64,000 bases of DNA from Chelydra serpentina (taxonomy: Eukaryota > Chordata > Testudines > Chelydridae), in assembly GCA_037349315.1 (NCBI GenBank), contig JBAIAC010000010.1, positions 29,738,001 to 29,802,000 on the forward strand, read 5' to 3'. Within the stretch, counting starts at the first letter, position 1. Every line of letters begins with the position of its first letter. Both the position numbers and the translations under genes were made by a program. A model generated the notes under the pieces. The model had not been told where the DNA came from. It did not search any database and saw nothing but the letters and a program-made list of their open reading frames with translations. Shown here piece by piece: positions 29,748 through 42,124 of the stretch.

Positions 29748-30240
29748 CTGAGCCTGTGATGTTGAACCTGAACAGGTGGCTTCTTCTGGAGGAACAGAAG
29801 GAGGAGATGTCGCTTTGGGAGCGGCCTCTGGGGCCAGGATCACCGGGTAGCAGCCAACTGGCTGGAGGAGCTGCTTCTGCAGAGCTCCCCTTCCTCCCCT
29901 CCATCATCACCTCCTGGGCAGACAGCGGCAGCCCTGCGATCCGCTAGCCGGGAGCTTGGGGCAGGGAGCGACCTCCCGACCGACTCTGTCTGAGGAGGGG
30001 CGGTGGAATCCGAGGTGTCTTCAGCACAGAGCCGCGGGCAAAGGGAACAAGCTAACGAGGCTCCCGCTCCTCTGCAAGGCGCTGAGAGGGACGGGGGGGA
30101 GGGAGGCAAGAGAAAAGTTTGCACAGGAAGGAGCCGCCCACTGGCACAAAACTCCTCTCAGAGGCACAGCGTGCTGCCTCCAGAGATGTGCCTGAGTGCT
30201 GCCCTGGCTGACCTCCCTCGCACACGCAGGCAGCTTCGGC
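29748..30240 (-). promoter_or_regulatory. GC-rich promoter and candidate first exon of a minus-strand gene
   Basis: GC- and CpG-rich compared with its surroundings. On the - strand an ATG at 29910 opens 54 codons (MMMEGRKGSSAEAAP...) that run into a good donor, GGCTCAG|GTACGG, with the exon end at 29748. In vertebrates the gene divergent from FUCA2 is PHACTR2, so this could be one of its alternative first exons, but the peptide does not resemble PHACTR2 as I know it. It could equally be a non-coding RNA promoter. Confidence 0.35.
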
Positions 30241-30299
30241 AGCAGGCTTCAGTCATGTCCCCTTTGATCGGGTTTTCTGTGCATCCCTGCCTTTGAAAA

Positions 30300-31378
30300 G
30301 CTGGGGCGAAAAGGAGGGGTTTGGATCGCAGCGGATAGAGTGTTCATGAGGAAACGGAAGATTGTCTCTAAACTTGTCATGCACAAGATCTGTGTGTGTT
30401 TAAATACCCGTTACTTATTACACACTGGTACATCCACATGTGTCTGCAGAGAGGAAGAGAAGGAGTGTGTGTGTACATAACTAAGCAGGCACACAGTCAA
30501 AGCAGATATAGCTGTGGGTGAGTTCATATGTAATACACTGTTGTCGCTTTTTCAAAGTTCAGCCTAACCACTCTGTTGTGGCTTTTTCAGTTAGCCATTC
30601 TTGGCTGTCTCAGAAACACCTTGGGGCCTGATTTGCCTCTACTTTGCACCTGCTGTAGTCATTTACATTTGCACAAAGTGGATGCAAAAGCTTACTCAGA
30701 TCAGACAGGTGGCATTTTATACCCACTTTGTGCACGTGTAAATGACCACACAAGGGGCAAGTCAGTGGAGAATTATGCCATGTCTATGTAGGAGGGAAAA
30801 AAACTTATTCTAGACTCAGAGCCTGATCCTTCCTCACTTATGCCAACACTCCCAGTGACATGATAATAGTTTTCCACTTTGTTTCCTACTCCCAGAAACA
30901 AACTGTAATGATCAATGAGACAAGAGATAAGAAACTGACAGTATCAATTTTTTCCTGTGTACAGGATGCCTTATTTCTCCGCCTCCTGACCTATACAACA
31001 AAGAAGTTGCTTGCTGCATCACTCAACCCATAGTTACTGTGATGGGTCAAATTTTCTGCCTAACATGAAGTTTTATGTTAAAAAGGGTGTTTTGCCTTTT
31101 CTTGATATAGTCTCTAGCTGCCGCTATATGTAACATAAATTCTAAATACATTAGAAATCATTCCTTCTCCCCTTGAAATCAATTGTGGAATTCTCATTGA
31201 TTTTAGTGGAAGCAAGATCAGGCCCTATGATTTCAGTATTTCTCTCCCATTTAAGTACTTTTGTAACATTAAGCAACATAAAAATCATCAATGGAAAATC
31301 CAGCTTCTGTTAGATAAATTGCAGTTCATTATAGTAGATTAATGTTAGCCAGAAAAAGACTGTTGTGAAAGTCTAAAG
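30300..31378. other. Non-coding host DNA
   Basis: No gene or clear repeat seen. Confidence 0.45.
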
Positions 31379-31786
31379 CAGTGGCACTCAACCTTTCCAG
31401 ACTACTATATCCCTTTCAGCAGTCTGATTTGTTTTGCATACCCCCAAGTTTCACTCACTTAAAAACTACTTGCTTACAAAACCAGATATAAAAATACAAA
31501 AGTGTCACAGCACACTATTACTGAAACGTTGCTTACTTTCTCATTGTTACTATATAATTATAAAATAAATCAATTGGAATATAAATATTGTACTTACATT
31601 TCAGTGTATAGTATATAAAGCAGTATAAACAAGTCATTGTATGAAATTTTAGTTTGTATTGACTTCGCTAGTGCTTTTTATGTAGCCTGTTGTAAAATTA
31701 GGCAAATATCTAGATGAGTTCATGTACCCCCTGGAAGACCTCTCTGTACCCGCAGGGGTATGCATACCCCTGGTTGAGAACCACTG
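31379..31786. mobile_element. hAT/Charlie-like non-autonomous element, 408 bp
   Basis: Ends CAGTGGCACTCAACC / CAGTGGTTCTCAACC (reverse complement of the right end), the Charlie-type hAT terminal repeat. AT-rich body without a transposase. Flanks GTCTAAAG and TGCTCAAG are only a weak 8-bp match. Confidence 0.75.
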
Positions 31787-33746
31787 TGCTCAAGTGTGCC
31801 CAACCACTATTACAGCCATTACAAAACATGGATTGTGGAAGTTCTACTAATGGCAGTTGTGTTTCACTGGCTGTATGTATGACTAGGAACAGGGGTTCTA
31901 ACTGCTTCTCAAGCCTTACTTCTTAAACAGCTTAAAAGGGTGCTGTGCTTACAGAAGCAGAAGGGACTAAATTTTAATCTCTGCAATGTATTGGCTTTTC
32001 CACAGATGTCATCTAACTTTGTTAAAATCCTGGCTCCATTGAAGTCAGTGGCAAAACTCCTATTGACTTCAATGGGGCCAGAGTTTCGCCCTTTATGTAT
32101 TTCTAATGCACCAAATATCATAGGATCTAAGCTATAACATACAAAATTAAGTATCACATTAAAGCTGTATGAAAAAGATTTTATTCAGCAGCTGCTACTT
32201 AGAGATTATCTTCATTTTTTCTCCATTTCTTCCATTCATTGACAGACCATTCTGTATACTTCATTATTGCAAAAAGCTCCAGCCCCAGCGCAAATGTCTA
32301 TACGGCTATTTTCAGTACCACAGTGCTACCCCCAGTCATTTGAGCAGTGCTGTGAGACTTGCTGCCACAGGTTTTTTGTGCTGCGTAGATGTACCCAGAG
32401 TGACCTAAATGCTGTCCATATTAAGACAGCTTCCTGTATACCCATCAGAATTGCTCTAGTATTACACAAAACCCTGATTATTCTGTCTTTATAGGCAACT
32501 AGTGAAGTGTAATACATTATTTTTATTATTAGTTTCCCATTTCATTTTGTATCACTGCTGACCTTCTTTCTTACTGTGGATTTCAGTGACTATCCTGGGG
32601 CCCTTGTAACTTTTCTTGGACACAGTTAACTAAATTTCTGTTTATCAAAAATGTATTTTTGGTCATGATTAATATTTATTCAATGGTTTTATTTTTTAAA
32701 TTTAAATGGATTCAATTAAATTAAGTTAAAATACACTGTGTCTGATCCAAAGTTCTTGAAAATCAATGAGAAATTATTGAATTTAATGGGCTTTCGATTA
32801 GACCCACAAGCTATTTTTGGACTATTTTTTCATTCAAAGCATTTAAGCCATAGTGGTTGCACCTCACGTGTGCCGCACAGCACGGTGCTATTTTAACAGA
32901 GTGCACTTAAAAAGACCTACAAGTAAGGAGCACTTAAGTGTTTGGAATCTTTTAGTGAAGGGCAAATATCAAAGGGAGAAGACACACCGCTGCAGAATGT
33001 AAGAAAGCTAAAAGAACAGAGAAACTGGAATAATAAAGAAACAAAGTAACAAGAGACAGAAGGTGCATGACACTACGTGGTGAGGAGCAAAGTGACAGAA
33101 AGGAATGAAGATAAAGAAAATATCTTGCAGAAAGTAGGTCAACTTTGAGAATAAAATAGGCAGATACCAATATGAAAAGGTAGGATGAAAAGTAAAAGTT
33201 CAGGTGCTCGTATTTCTAAATGTAAAACATCGTTAGAAATCAGAGTAATGTGAACAATCAGAATGAATGATGCCACGGGAACCACAATGTTTTAGTCAGC
33301 CAGTAACTTGATATGCTCAGCAACACATACAACTGAATATATTAAATGTTATGTCCTTGTTTTTTTAGGGCCATTGCATTTTTTGGGGGTGCATATAATG
33401 TTTGCGATTGACAGCTCCGGAGACTGAAGCCCTCTACCCACAGAACAGGGAAAAAACACACAACAAAGTGAGGCACAAACTTCTTCATATTGCCCTACCA
33501 GCCCAACCGTGAAGGAGGGGCCATTCTAACGGGGAGAGATTACTTCAATTGCCTGTCAATTCAGTCCTTGGCCTTTCTGACAAGATTGCCAACCCGGGTC
33601 CCAGTTGTGGTGCTGATTCTGGGAAGTGCATATTTGTTCACTGGGAAATGGGATTAAAGAAACTAATTTGACAGAGGCCACCCCAACAGCCACTAGTGGC
33701 CTCAGACAGAAGAGAGACAGCCAGTAAGCAGTAGCTAGTGCTAAGG
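31787..33746. other. Non-coding host DNA
   Basis: No gene seen. Short strings near 32,030-32,095 resemble an ancient dispersed repeat. Confidence 0.45.
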
Positions 33747-33928
33747 CAGTGGTGGGCCACCTGTACCCGCAGGCCACATGCAGCCTGTCAGGGTAATCCT
33801 CTGGCGGGCCGCAAGACAGTTTGTTTACATTGACCGTCTGCAGGCACGGCTGCCCACAGCTCCCAGTGGCCGCGGTTTGCCGTTCCCGGCCAATGGGAGC
33901 TGCGGGAAGCGGCACGGGAAAGTTTCCT
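33747..33928 (+). mobile_element. Half of a palindromic hAT-type element
   Basis: Starts CAGTGGTGGGCCACCTG and runs through GCAGGCCACATGCAGCC and CGGCCAATGGGAGCTGCGGG, the left half of a common turtle palindromic element. The mirrored right half is missing. Confidence 0.6.
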
Positions 33929-34379
33929 ACAATGGGGCAAGGAACAAAGCAGCTCTGTCACGGAACCTTCGGCAGAGGATTACCTCTCCTCTGTGTGCAG
34001 GGACCAAGGCAGCACATAGGCGAGCAGCATAGGGACCAGGGTAGAAGCCACAAGCAGGAAGTAGATGTACCCTCATTTCCCTGCTTATCCTTAGCAATGA
34101 GATGTCTGCTAGAATTACCTCTGCCTGCGGAAAAGTGTGGGAGAATTTTAGAACTTGTTCCGTAGAATGCTGCACCACGACCCTTGCAAAGAGTGTGTGT
34201 TCTTTTCCCCATGTGGAGTGTCTCCGCCCCCCCGCCAACACTCACCATGCTTTGGGTGTTCACAGAGATGTGTGCCTGGCTAGGGTTAGTGAGAAAGTGA
34301 TGGCAGTGTTGCAAAAGGTGTATTTAACAGAAATGTTTCAATGCTGTGCGTGAATTTAACAATCCTGCTTCTGTGTATT

Positions 34380-34805
34380 GTCCCCTGTGCTTCACCAGAT
34401 GTAGCCTTCAGGAACATCCCACGCACCCCGGCCGAGCATCTCCACCAGATAGGAAAGTGCCCAAGACGCAGCAAAGAAGACATGCTCTGGGAGGTCCTAT
34501 AGTGCTCCAATGCAGAAAACAGGGAATGAAAGGAGTGCTGGGAAGCCAAACGGCAGGACAGAAAAGAGAATCACATGTTTGTTAAGGATACCACTGAGCG
34601 GATGATTAAAGTAATGGAAGGGCAAACACAGATGCTGAAGTCCTTAATGCTGCAGACTGAGCAGATCAGTGCTCGACCTCCACCGCAGCACATTCAGAAC
34701 TCTTTTCCATGCCCGCCCACAAACTCCGCCCACACAGTCCTTTCCACCTTTCAGGACTTCTCGGTTTCCCCTTCACTCCATCCCCTCGGAAAACTTTCAC
34801 AATGA
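34380..34805 (+). pseudogene. Harbinger accessory (MYB/SANT-like) gene, C-terminal relic
   Basis: Harbinger elements carry a DNA-binding MYB-like protein beside the transposase. Here a decayed frame (SKEDMLWEVL, then FVKDTTERMIKVMEGQTQML) gives the acidic/helical tail typical of these proteins, with a frameshift near 34,500 and a last segment ending at 34805. It converges with the transposase fragment on the - strand, the usual Harbinger arrangement. No complete MYB domain is visible. Confidence 0.45.
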
Positions 34806-35122
34806 TAGCTGGACCTACACACAGTTGTGAAAGTCTGCCCTTCCCAGGTTCCTCCTTTCCCGCCAAGCATCTGTTTGTTAGCGTGCACTGTTTCTTGTGC
34901 AATGAAAGCAAACTTTTATAATGGTAAATCATTTTTATTTTTTTTCTACAAGGTGAGATTGCAGGCACTGCCAATACATGCACAGGCATTGTAATCACTT
35001 TATTACCAGAATATAAGGTCCCAAATGTCACCATTGCTCCCTAGGAAAACTACATGTCATGGAACACTGAAGCAACTCAGACACAGATATATGTTACTGG
35101 TGGTCATAGTCAAAGTGCTGCC

Positions 35123-35740
35123 TCAAAGCCTCCCTGATTCAAATAGCTCCCGTTTGGGCTCCTCTGACAGCCCTGGCATCTGGCTGCTCAAAATCAGCGG
35201 CCAAGTGGTCTGCCTCAGCACTCCACCCAGAGCAAACCTTTCACCTTTAGTTTCACAGAGATTATGCAACGTACAGCACGCGGCTATGACCATAGGAATA
35301 TTATCCTCAGTGAGGTCCAACCTGCCATAAAGGCATTGCCAGCACTCCTTTAATTTGCTAAAGGCACATTCAACTGTCATCTGGCACCTACTCACCTACT
35401 TACTGCTGTCCAGCTGTCCTGTGTAAGGTTTCATGAGCCACGGCTGTAAGGAGTATGCGGGGTCCCCCAGGATCACTATGGCCATTTCAACACCCCTGTA
35501 ATGGTCCCTCGCTCTTCCGCTTGGAAGGAGGCCACTCAGGCTGGTCCTGTCTGGCCGGGACCAGAGTCTGCAAGACAGCCAAGAGCCCACAATAGGACTG
35601 GGTGATTAATAGTTACTGTGAAGCTTTTGCCTGGGTTTGGGTAGCTCAAGTAGTCAGCCCTTAAACAGAGTCTATCCGGGCTGGCGGTGGTGAAATGCAA
35701 GGCCTGGTTGCCTGAATGAAACAACATCATGAGAAGTGTT
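35123..35740 (-). pseudogene. PIF/Harbinger transposase fragment (DDE_4 type)
   Basis: Read on the - strand, 35590-35396 carries VILGDPAYSLQPWLMKPYTG, the conserved middle-Asp block of Harbinger transposases. It is followed after a stop by 35395-35123 with RCQMTVECAFSKLKECWQCL (catalytic Glu block) and VIAACCTLHNLCE, a family signature. The N-terminal half is lost. The enzyme would cut and rejoin element ends, but this copy cannot be active. Confidence 0.85.
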
Positions 35741-35754
35741 CCTTCTCAGGAGGA

Positions 35755-37993
35755 AGCTACGTTGAAGATAATGAAAGGAACATGTCTGAACATGCAGGAT
35801 CTTCAGGTTGGTAAACTTTTTTATTTCATACTTCTTTCTTAAGGACTGCCTGTTTTCCTTCTGCTATTCTTGAATTCTCCTGTTTGAGCAAAAAATATAG
35901 TTGTTACTCTATGGTATTATCATTTTAGATAGTTTTGATAAAAAATAAATAGCTAAAATAGGCAAATCTTCCTTTTACAATTTTACTTTTAAAGTAGTAC
36001 TGAGTGTCAGTGAATGCAATGAGTAATACTAAATGAGCAGTATGGTAATAATTATTAAATAACTGCACTGACTTATTTTGTTTAGGAGAATCCATCCGCA
36101 ACATACAGGATTCTGCAGACTATTCACCTTCGAGATCACCATCATTTTCTATAGTTGCAGAGTTATCTGCCAATGATAGTGTTTCAGTCACATCATGTAT
36201 GTCACATTGCCACAGTATATCACCTGTAGCAAAAAGAAAAAAAAATCTCCATCATCCAGAAACAACCATAGATAAGTTTGTGATAAGAACCAGCAGATTA
36301 CAAAAAGAGGTAATTGATGAAAAAATTGCCCGGTTTGTTTACGCAACAAACTCTGCTTTCCGTATGTTTGAGAACCCACACTTCATTAACATGGTCCAGT
36401 CATTAAGACCAGGATACAGTCCACCCAAAAGAGCAGATGTTGCAGGCAAATTGCTGGATAAAGTGTATGAAAGAGAAATTGAGCAGTGTGCAAAACGTCT
36501 AGAGGGTGAAATTGTTAACCTGAGTCTTGATGGGTGGAGCAATGTCCACAATGATCCTGTTGTATGTGCTTGTGTGACAACAAAAGAAGGGAATGTCTTT
36601 CTTATAGAAACAATTGATATATCAGGAAATGCACACACAGCAGAATACTTACAAGAAGTAGCAGTAAAAGCTATAACAAACTGTGAAAAAAAAATCAAAT
36701 GTCTAGTATGCAGCTTGGTCACAAACAATGCTGCAAATGTCTCCAGGATGAGAAGAAATTATTTAGAAGAGAGTGAAGAGAGTCCCAAGCTAACAACATA
36801 CGGTTGCAGTGCACATTTGATGCACCTCCTAGCCAAAGACTTCCGTGTTCCAGAAATAAAGGCTAATGTTGTAGAAATTCCAAAATACTTCTGTAACAAC
36901 CACTTTGCAGCAGCTGCTCTGAAAAAAGTGGGAGGAGCCAAGCTAATTCTCCCACAAGACGTGTGATGGAACTCAGTAGTGGACTGTTTTGAGCACTATA
37001 TCAAGAACTGGCCTAATCTGATGGCAGTTTGTGAACAAAATCATGAAAAAATAGATGTCACTGTCACAGCCAAAGTTCTCAACATTGGGCTTAAGAGAAA
37101 TGTTGAACACATGCTGAGTACCCTGAAGCCTATTTCTGTAGCCTTGAACAAAATGCGGGGAAATAGCTGTTTTATTGCTGACGCTGTTGAAATTTGGAAG
37201 AAACTGAGTGAGATCTTAAAAAGAGAAATATGCAATTACAAGCATTAAAAAAACAAATGAGACAAGCACTATCTCCAGCTCATTTTCCTGCAAATATTCT
37301 CAATACTTGGTACCAGGGTCAAACCTTAACTGCTGAAGAAGAGGAGTTGGCTATGACATGGACATCCAGCAATCATCCCTCCATAATGCCAACTATAATA
37401 AACTTCAGAGCTAAGGGTGAACCATTCAAGAACTATATGCAGGGCCGGCTCCAGGCACCAGCTTGCCAAGCTGGTGCTTGGGGCGGCAGGTGAGAAGGGG
37501 GCGGCAGTCCGAGTCCCGCGGCGGCAATTCGGTGGCAGGTCCGTTCTTCCCGCCGCTGAATTGCCGCCGCGGGACTCGGACTGCTGCCCCAGTCTCGCCT
37601 GCCGTGGCGGCAAAGGGGCGGCAGGTCCGCCGCTGGCCCCTTGCCGCTCTGGAATGGGACTGCCTGCGGCGGGGGCGGGGCGCCGCCACCCCTGCTTGGG
37701 GCGGCAGAATTGTAAGAGCCGCTCCTGACTATATGTTTACTGATGATGTTTTAAAGAAACTCACACCAGTGAACTGGTGGAAGTCACTTAAGCACTTGGA
37801 TTCAGAGACTGTTGAAGTGATAACCTCACTTTTAACAGCAGTAGCTTCTTCTGCTGGTGGAGAAAGAATATTTTCTTCCTTTGGACTAATTCATTCCAAA
37901 GTGAGAAATGGTTTGGGACCTGAAAAAGCAGGAAAGCTTGTTTTTCTTTTCCAGATTATGAACAAACAGGAAAATGAAGGTGAAGACGACTGA
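35755..37993 (+). pseudogene. hAT transposase gene, split by a MITE
   Basis: A short exon-like segment ends CATGCAGGATCTTCAG|GTTGGT near 35807, and an acceptor near 36085 (TTTGTTTAG) opens the main frame. Domains in order: TTIDKFVIRTSRLQKE, LSLDGWSNVHNDPVV (first catalytic Asp), TNNAANVSRMR (most family members have Asp where the second residue is Asn here), CSAHLMHLLAKD. TGA at 36964-36966 interrupts, then WNSVVDCFEHYI continues in the same frame to 37248. After the MITE, SAGGERIFSSFGLIHSKVRN gives the C-terminal dimerisation domain, ending at 37993. Terminal repeats of the parent element were not found. Confidence 0.8.
37440..37727. mobile_element. hAT-type MITE, 288 bp, inside hAT transposase gene
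   Basis: Perfect 8-bp duplication ACTATATG (37432-37439 and 37728-37735). Ends CAGGGCCGGCTCCAGG / CAGGAGCGGCTCTTAC. GC-rich interior. Same terminal-repeat family as the element at 38708-40128. Confidence 0.92.
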
Positions 37994-38707
37994 CTTAGCT
38001 GCAGAAGCCAATGTTTTCAGCTTCTCATGTTGAACTGGTTGACACCTTATTTCATGTCTGAATTTGTCTGCCTTCAAATTTCAGCCATTGGATTGGGTTA
38101 TATCTTTTTCTGCTAGATTGAGGAGCCCTCTATCAAATAGTTGTTCCTCCTGTACATACTTATAGACCATAATCAAGTCACCCATTAACGTTCTCTTCGT
38201 TAAGCAAAATCAATTGAGTTTCTTGAATCTCTCTCTCTCTCTAAGGCATGTTTTCTAGTCCTTTAGTGATTCTGGTGTCGCTTCTCTGCGCCCTCTCCAA
38301 TTCACCAACATCCTTCTCGAATTGTGGACACCAGAACTGGACACAGTATTCCAGCAGCGATGTCAGCAGTGGCAAATACTGAGGCAAAATAACCTCCCCC
38401 CTACTACTTGGCATTCCTGTTTATAATTCCAAAGATCAAATTAGCCCTTTTGGCCACAGCATCACACAGTCAGCTCATGTACAGCTAATTATTCACCATG
38501 ACCTAAGTTCCCTATAAGCTGTGTGGCTGTGCAGCAGCCTATTTAGCATCGTGCAGGTGCTCAGGGAACCCGCCCGGGGACTTGCCACGGATGGGGGAGG
38601 GGTGTCTCCCGTCCCCAAACTAGCCCAGCCCCCAACCTGCCATGGCTGGAGCAGTCCCCCAGCCCCAAGTATGCCACAACCCAGACTTGCCATGGCTGGG
38701 GTGTCCC

Positions 38708-40128
38708 CAGGGCTGGCTCTAGGATTTTTGCCGCCCAAAGCAAAACAATTTTTGTCTGCCCGCCCCCCCCCCCATTTTTTTCTCCCCCCGGCCCCGCCTC
38801 AACTCCACCCCTTCGCAACCCCTTTCCCAAATTCCCAGCCCTGCCACCTCCCCCGCACGTGCTGCATTTCCCCCACCCCAGCTCACCTCCGCTCTGCTGC
38901 TGCCGCTCGGCTTCTCCTCCTCCCTCCCAGGCTTTCAAGAGTGATAGCAGGAAAGATTTACCAAAGTGGAGGAAGCAAGAAGTGCAAGGTTCCTAGCATG
39001 TTTTTTTAGGGGGCAAGGTTGTAAACCGGGGAGAAATGTTACAAGGCCTCCCAAAGAAAGGTAATGTGAAACTCACTTGGAATTACCAGAGTGAAGGGAG
39101 CAAGAAGTGCAAGGTTCCTTGGATAAACAGCTGCCAGAAGAAAGGGGATGTGAGACTCACTGGGACCTGACACAGTCCTAACCTCTATTTCCAATCCAGT
39201 ATCTTTACCTAATGCCACATTGTAAAGAGCCCTTAGAAGATTGTCCCTATCCAACAATCACCTTTCTCCCCCCAAATCCTTTTAACTCTTGATTAGGACC
39301 TTTTTACTTCCGTGCACTCCCCCTCCCCAGTTTTGTCTCATATAATGACCAGGTTTCCATTAAAAAAATGGTACTATGAAGCCCGGGATCCTGTCCCCAG
39401 CAGTAATTGCATGTAACTGCTCTGGGAAACCCGCTTGAACAAGCCCCACCAAGCCAGCCCTTAGGGGACTTTAGCCTGGGACATGTTCAGACCTGGAGCA
39501 GGTATTGGGAGCGGTGGGTCTGTGCACCGTACACAGCTGTCTGGTGAGCGAACGGAGGGCGCACAGCACAGGCCAGGTGGCCCCAGCACAAGCTCCCCTG
39601 TCCGCCGCCTGCTGCCACGCCCCATCCCTGCCAGGCTGCACGGGGAGAGCGGGCCTCAGTCCCCAGCCGGGCTCTCCATGGAACTGCCCGGGACTCCCTG
39701 CCAGCCCAGCGGGGCTGGGTTATCTTCTGGCTGACCGGAGGGAGGAGCTCATAAGAGCCGCCGCCTCGCCCGTGCAGGGTGGCCAGCATGATCCGAGCGC
39801 GTCCTGTGGGGCGCCTGCAGTCAGGGTCGCTGCAGCCGCTTGGGGTGTCCCTGAGTGCGGAGGGGGAGGCCTGGGAGGGAGGGAGGGAGGGAGGGGGAGA
39901 AGCCGAGTGTCCCCCTCCCTCCCAGGCTTCCCGCGTGCGAAACAGCTGTTTTGTGCGCAGCAAGCCTGGGAGGGAGGGGGACAAGCTGAGCAGCGGCGCA
40001 GAGTGGAGGTGAGCTGGGGCGGCCGGGGCACATTTCTAGGGGCAGCATAGCCAGCACCAGAATGCCGCCCCTAGAAATCTGCCGCCACAAGCACCAGTTT
40101 GTTTCGCTGGTGCCTAGAGCCGGCCCTG
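38708..40128. mobile_element. Inner hAT-type element, 1.42 kb, with acquired-looking GC-rich interior
   Basis: Perfect 8-bp duplication GGTGTCCC (38700-38707 and 40129-40136). Ends CAGGGCTGGCTCTAGG / CAGGGCCGGCTCTAGG. About 38,935-39,850 is not typical MITE sequence: it has a direct repeat of AGCAAGAAGTGCAAGGTTCCT (near 38,977 and 39,099) and then a CpG-rich 400-bp stretch resembling a promoter region. The outer parts share modules with the MITE at 18.75 kb. No transposase is seen. Confidence 0.82.
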
Positions 40129-40594
40129 GGTGTCCCTACCCTGTCCGAAACCGTCCGAGGTGGCGTGGCCCGGACCCAGCCATGGCCGCAGCGTCCCAGA
40201 CCGGACCCAGCGGAGGCCAGGGCAGCGTGGGACGGACCCGGGCAGCCTGGCTCGGACCTGTTGTGACAGGGGCACCCCACCCTGAACCCAGCCCTCGCCT
40301 GGACTTGCTGGGGTAGAGACTCCTATCCTGAGGCCCCAGTCCTGGAGCTGCTGTGGTGGGGAAAGGCACCTCTCCCCCCAGCCCAGGTGCTGCTGCAGGG
40401 AGAGAGAGCTGGGGGGACACCTCTTTCCCCTCTGTAGCCCAGGAGCACCCTCCTGCATCCCAAACCCCTCATCTCTGGCCCCACCCCAGAGCCCACACCC
40501 CCAGCGGGAGCCCTCCCCCACACTCCAGCCCTCTGCCCCAGCCCCGAGCGTCCTCCCATACTCCAAATCCCTCAGCCCTGGCCCCACCACATAC

Positions 40595-40665
40595 ATTTTG
40601 TTATGTGCACTGATATGAAGGTGATGTGTCACACATCACCTCCATATTGGTGCACATAACAAAAT
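40595..40665. repeat. Long hairpin in outer hAT element
   Basis: Arms of about 33 bases (TTTTGTTATGTGCAC ... GTGCACATAACAAAA), separated by only one or two bases, with a few mismatches. Confidence 0.75.
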
Positions 40666-42124
40666 TAATTCCCCACATGTGTGGGAAAAATTAGAGGGAA
40701 CACTGACCATGACCCCCCAAATCTTTTTCAGAGCTACCCTTGACTGAGGATAGAGTCCCCTATCCTGTAAGTATGGTTTACATTCTGAGTTTGTACATGT
40801 ATACATTTATGTCTAGCCATTTTAAAATGCATATTATTTGCTTTCACCCACCTTACCAAGCAATCGAAATTGATGTGAATCAGTGACCTGTCCTCTTCAT
40901 TATTTACCACTCCCCCCCCCCATTTTTGGGTCATCTGCAAACTTTATCAGTGATGATTTTATGCTTTCATCCAACTCATTGATAAAAATATTAAGTAGCA
41001 TAGGGCTAAGAACTGATCCCTGAGGGACTCACTAGAAACACACTTGCTTGATGATGATTTCCATTTATGGTTACTTTTTGAGACCTATCAGTTGATCATC
41101 GTTTAATCCATTTCATGTGTGCCATGTTAATTTTATATTATGCTAGTTTTTAATCAAAATATTGTGTGGTAGCAAGTCAGACACCGTATAGCAATCTTAG
41201 TACATTACGTGAACACTATTACCTCTATCAACCACATTTTTAAACTAAAAAAAAAACAGATAAAGTTAGCATGACAGAATCTAGTTTCCATAACCCCATG
41301 TTGATTGGAGTTAATCATATTAATCTCCTTTAATTCTTTATTAATCAAGACCCATATCAGCTGTTCCATTATCTTGCCCGGGATCAATGTCAGCCTGACA
41401 GGCCTATAATTATCTGGGTCATCTCATTTACCCTTTTAAAATATTGGCACCACAGTAGCTTTTTTCTAGACTTCTGGAACTTTCCCAGTGTTCCAAGACT
41501 TATTGAAAAGCAACATTAATGGTTCAGCAAGTCCCTCAGCCAGGTCTTTAAAAACTCTTGGATGCAAGTGATCCAAACATGTTGATTTTAAATGTCTAAC
41601 ATCAGTAGCTGCTGTTTAACAGCCTCCTGGAATGGAGAGAGTGTTATAGGATGGTTAGGATGGTTCCTTATATAGTGTTCCATTTTTATAGAGAAAGGAT
41701 CATTCAGGTATGAAAATATGGTGCATTAGCCATTAGCAGGGCACATTCCTTTTTGGCACTATTTCTCCTGTGTTTACCCTGAACAGGCATGATGTGAGGT
41801 ATTGCCCTCATTCATCTAGGTCTTTTACAGTTCTGATGTCTGGTAAGTTTCTTGGGTCTGTGTGGGTCCTTCCAATTACTCAGAGGCCACCATATAGACC
41901 CCAAATGGGTGCCAGATGAGTGCCTGAGTCCAAAAGGAGGATAGGAGTGACACAGCATTTGGTTATGATTGAGCAATGGAGTGGTGGGGTATCATAGCTT
42001 CATGTGACAACCGAGAAGCCTAGTGGCTGAATGTACAGCTTAAGACAGAGTGACCAGGCAGATTGCATGCTCAGAGCCAGGGCTGAATTTTCAAAAATAC
42101 AGCAACATCCATGTTCATCTTTGA

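Larger units (their letters stand above)
38503..40705. mobile_element. Outer hAT-type element of a nest
   Basis: Perfect 8-bp duplication ACCATGAC (38495-38502 and 40706-40713). Right end in reverse complement is CAGTGTTCCCTCTAA, the left end a diverged CTAAGTTCCCTATAA. It holds a second hAT element and a long hairpin near its right end. No transposase frame. Confidence 0.82.
38085..41640 (-). mobile_element. Old CR1-like LINE relic, interrupted by hAT insertion
   Basis: Segments 38085-38494 and 40714-41640 read on the - strand as decayed CR1-type sequence. The first aligns by eye with the younger CR1 at 14.6-14.95 kb (shared CCAGAACTGGACACAGTA-type string). The two halves meet at the target duplication of the hAT insert. 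Many stops, so an old copy. Confidence 0.65.

Noticed and set aside
39487..40632. Several 80-180 codon frames on both strands
   Set aside because: Consequence of high GC in the nested hAT elements. Frames overlap each other and show no family features.
40595..40665. Hairpin considered as a microRNA precursor
   Set aside because: It is part of a repetitive hAT element and nearly perfect along its length. No conservation or expression evidence.
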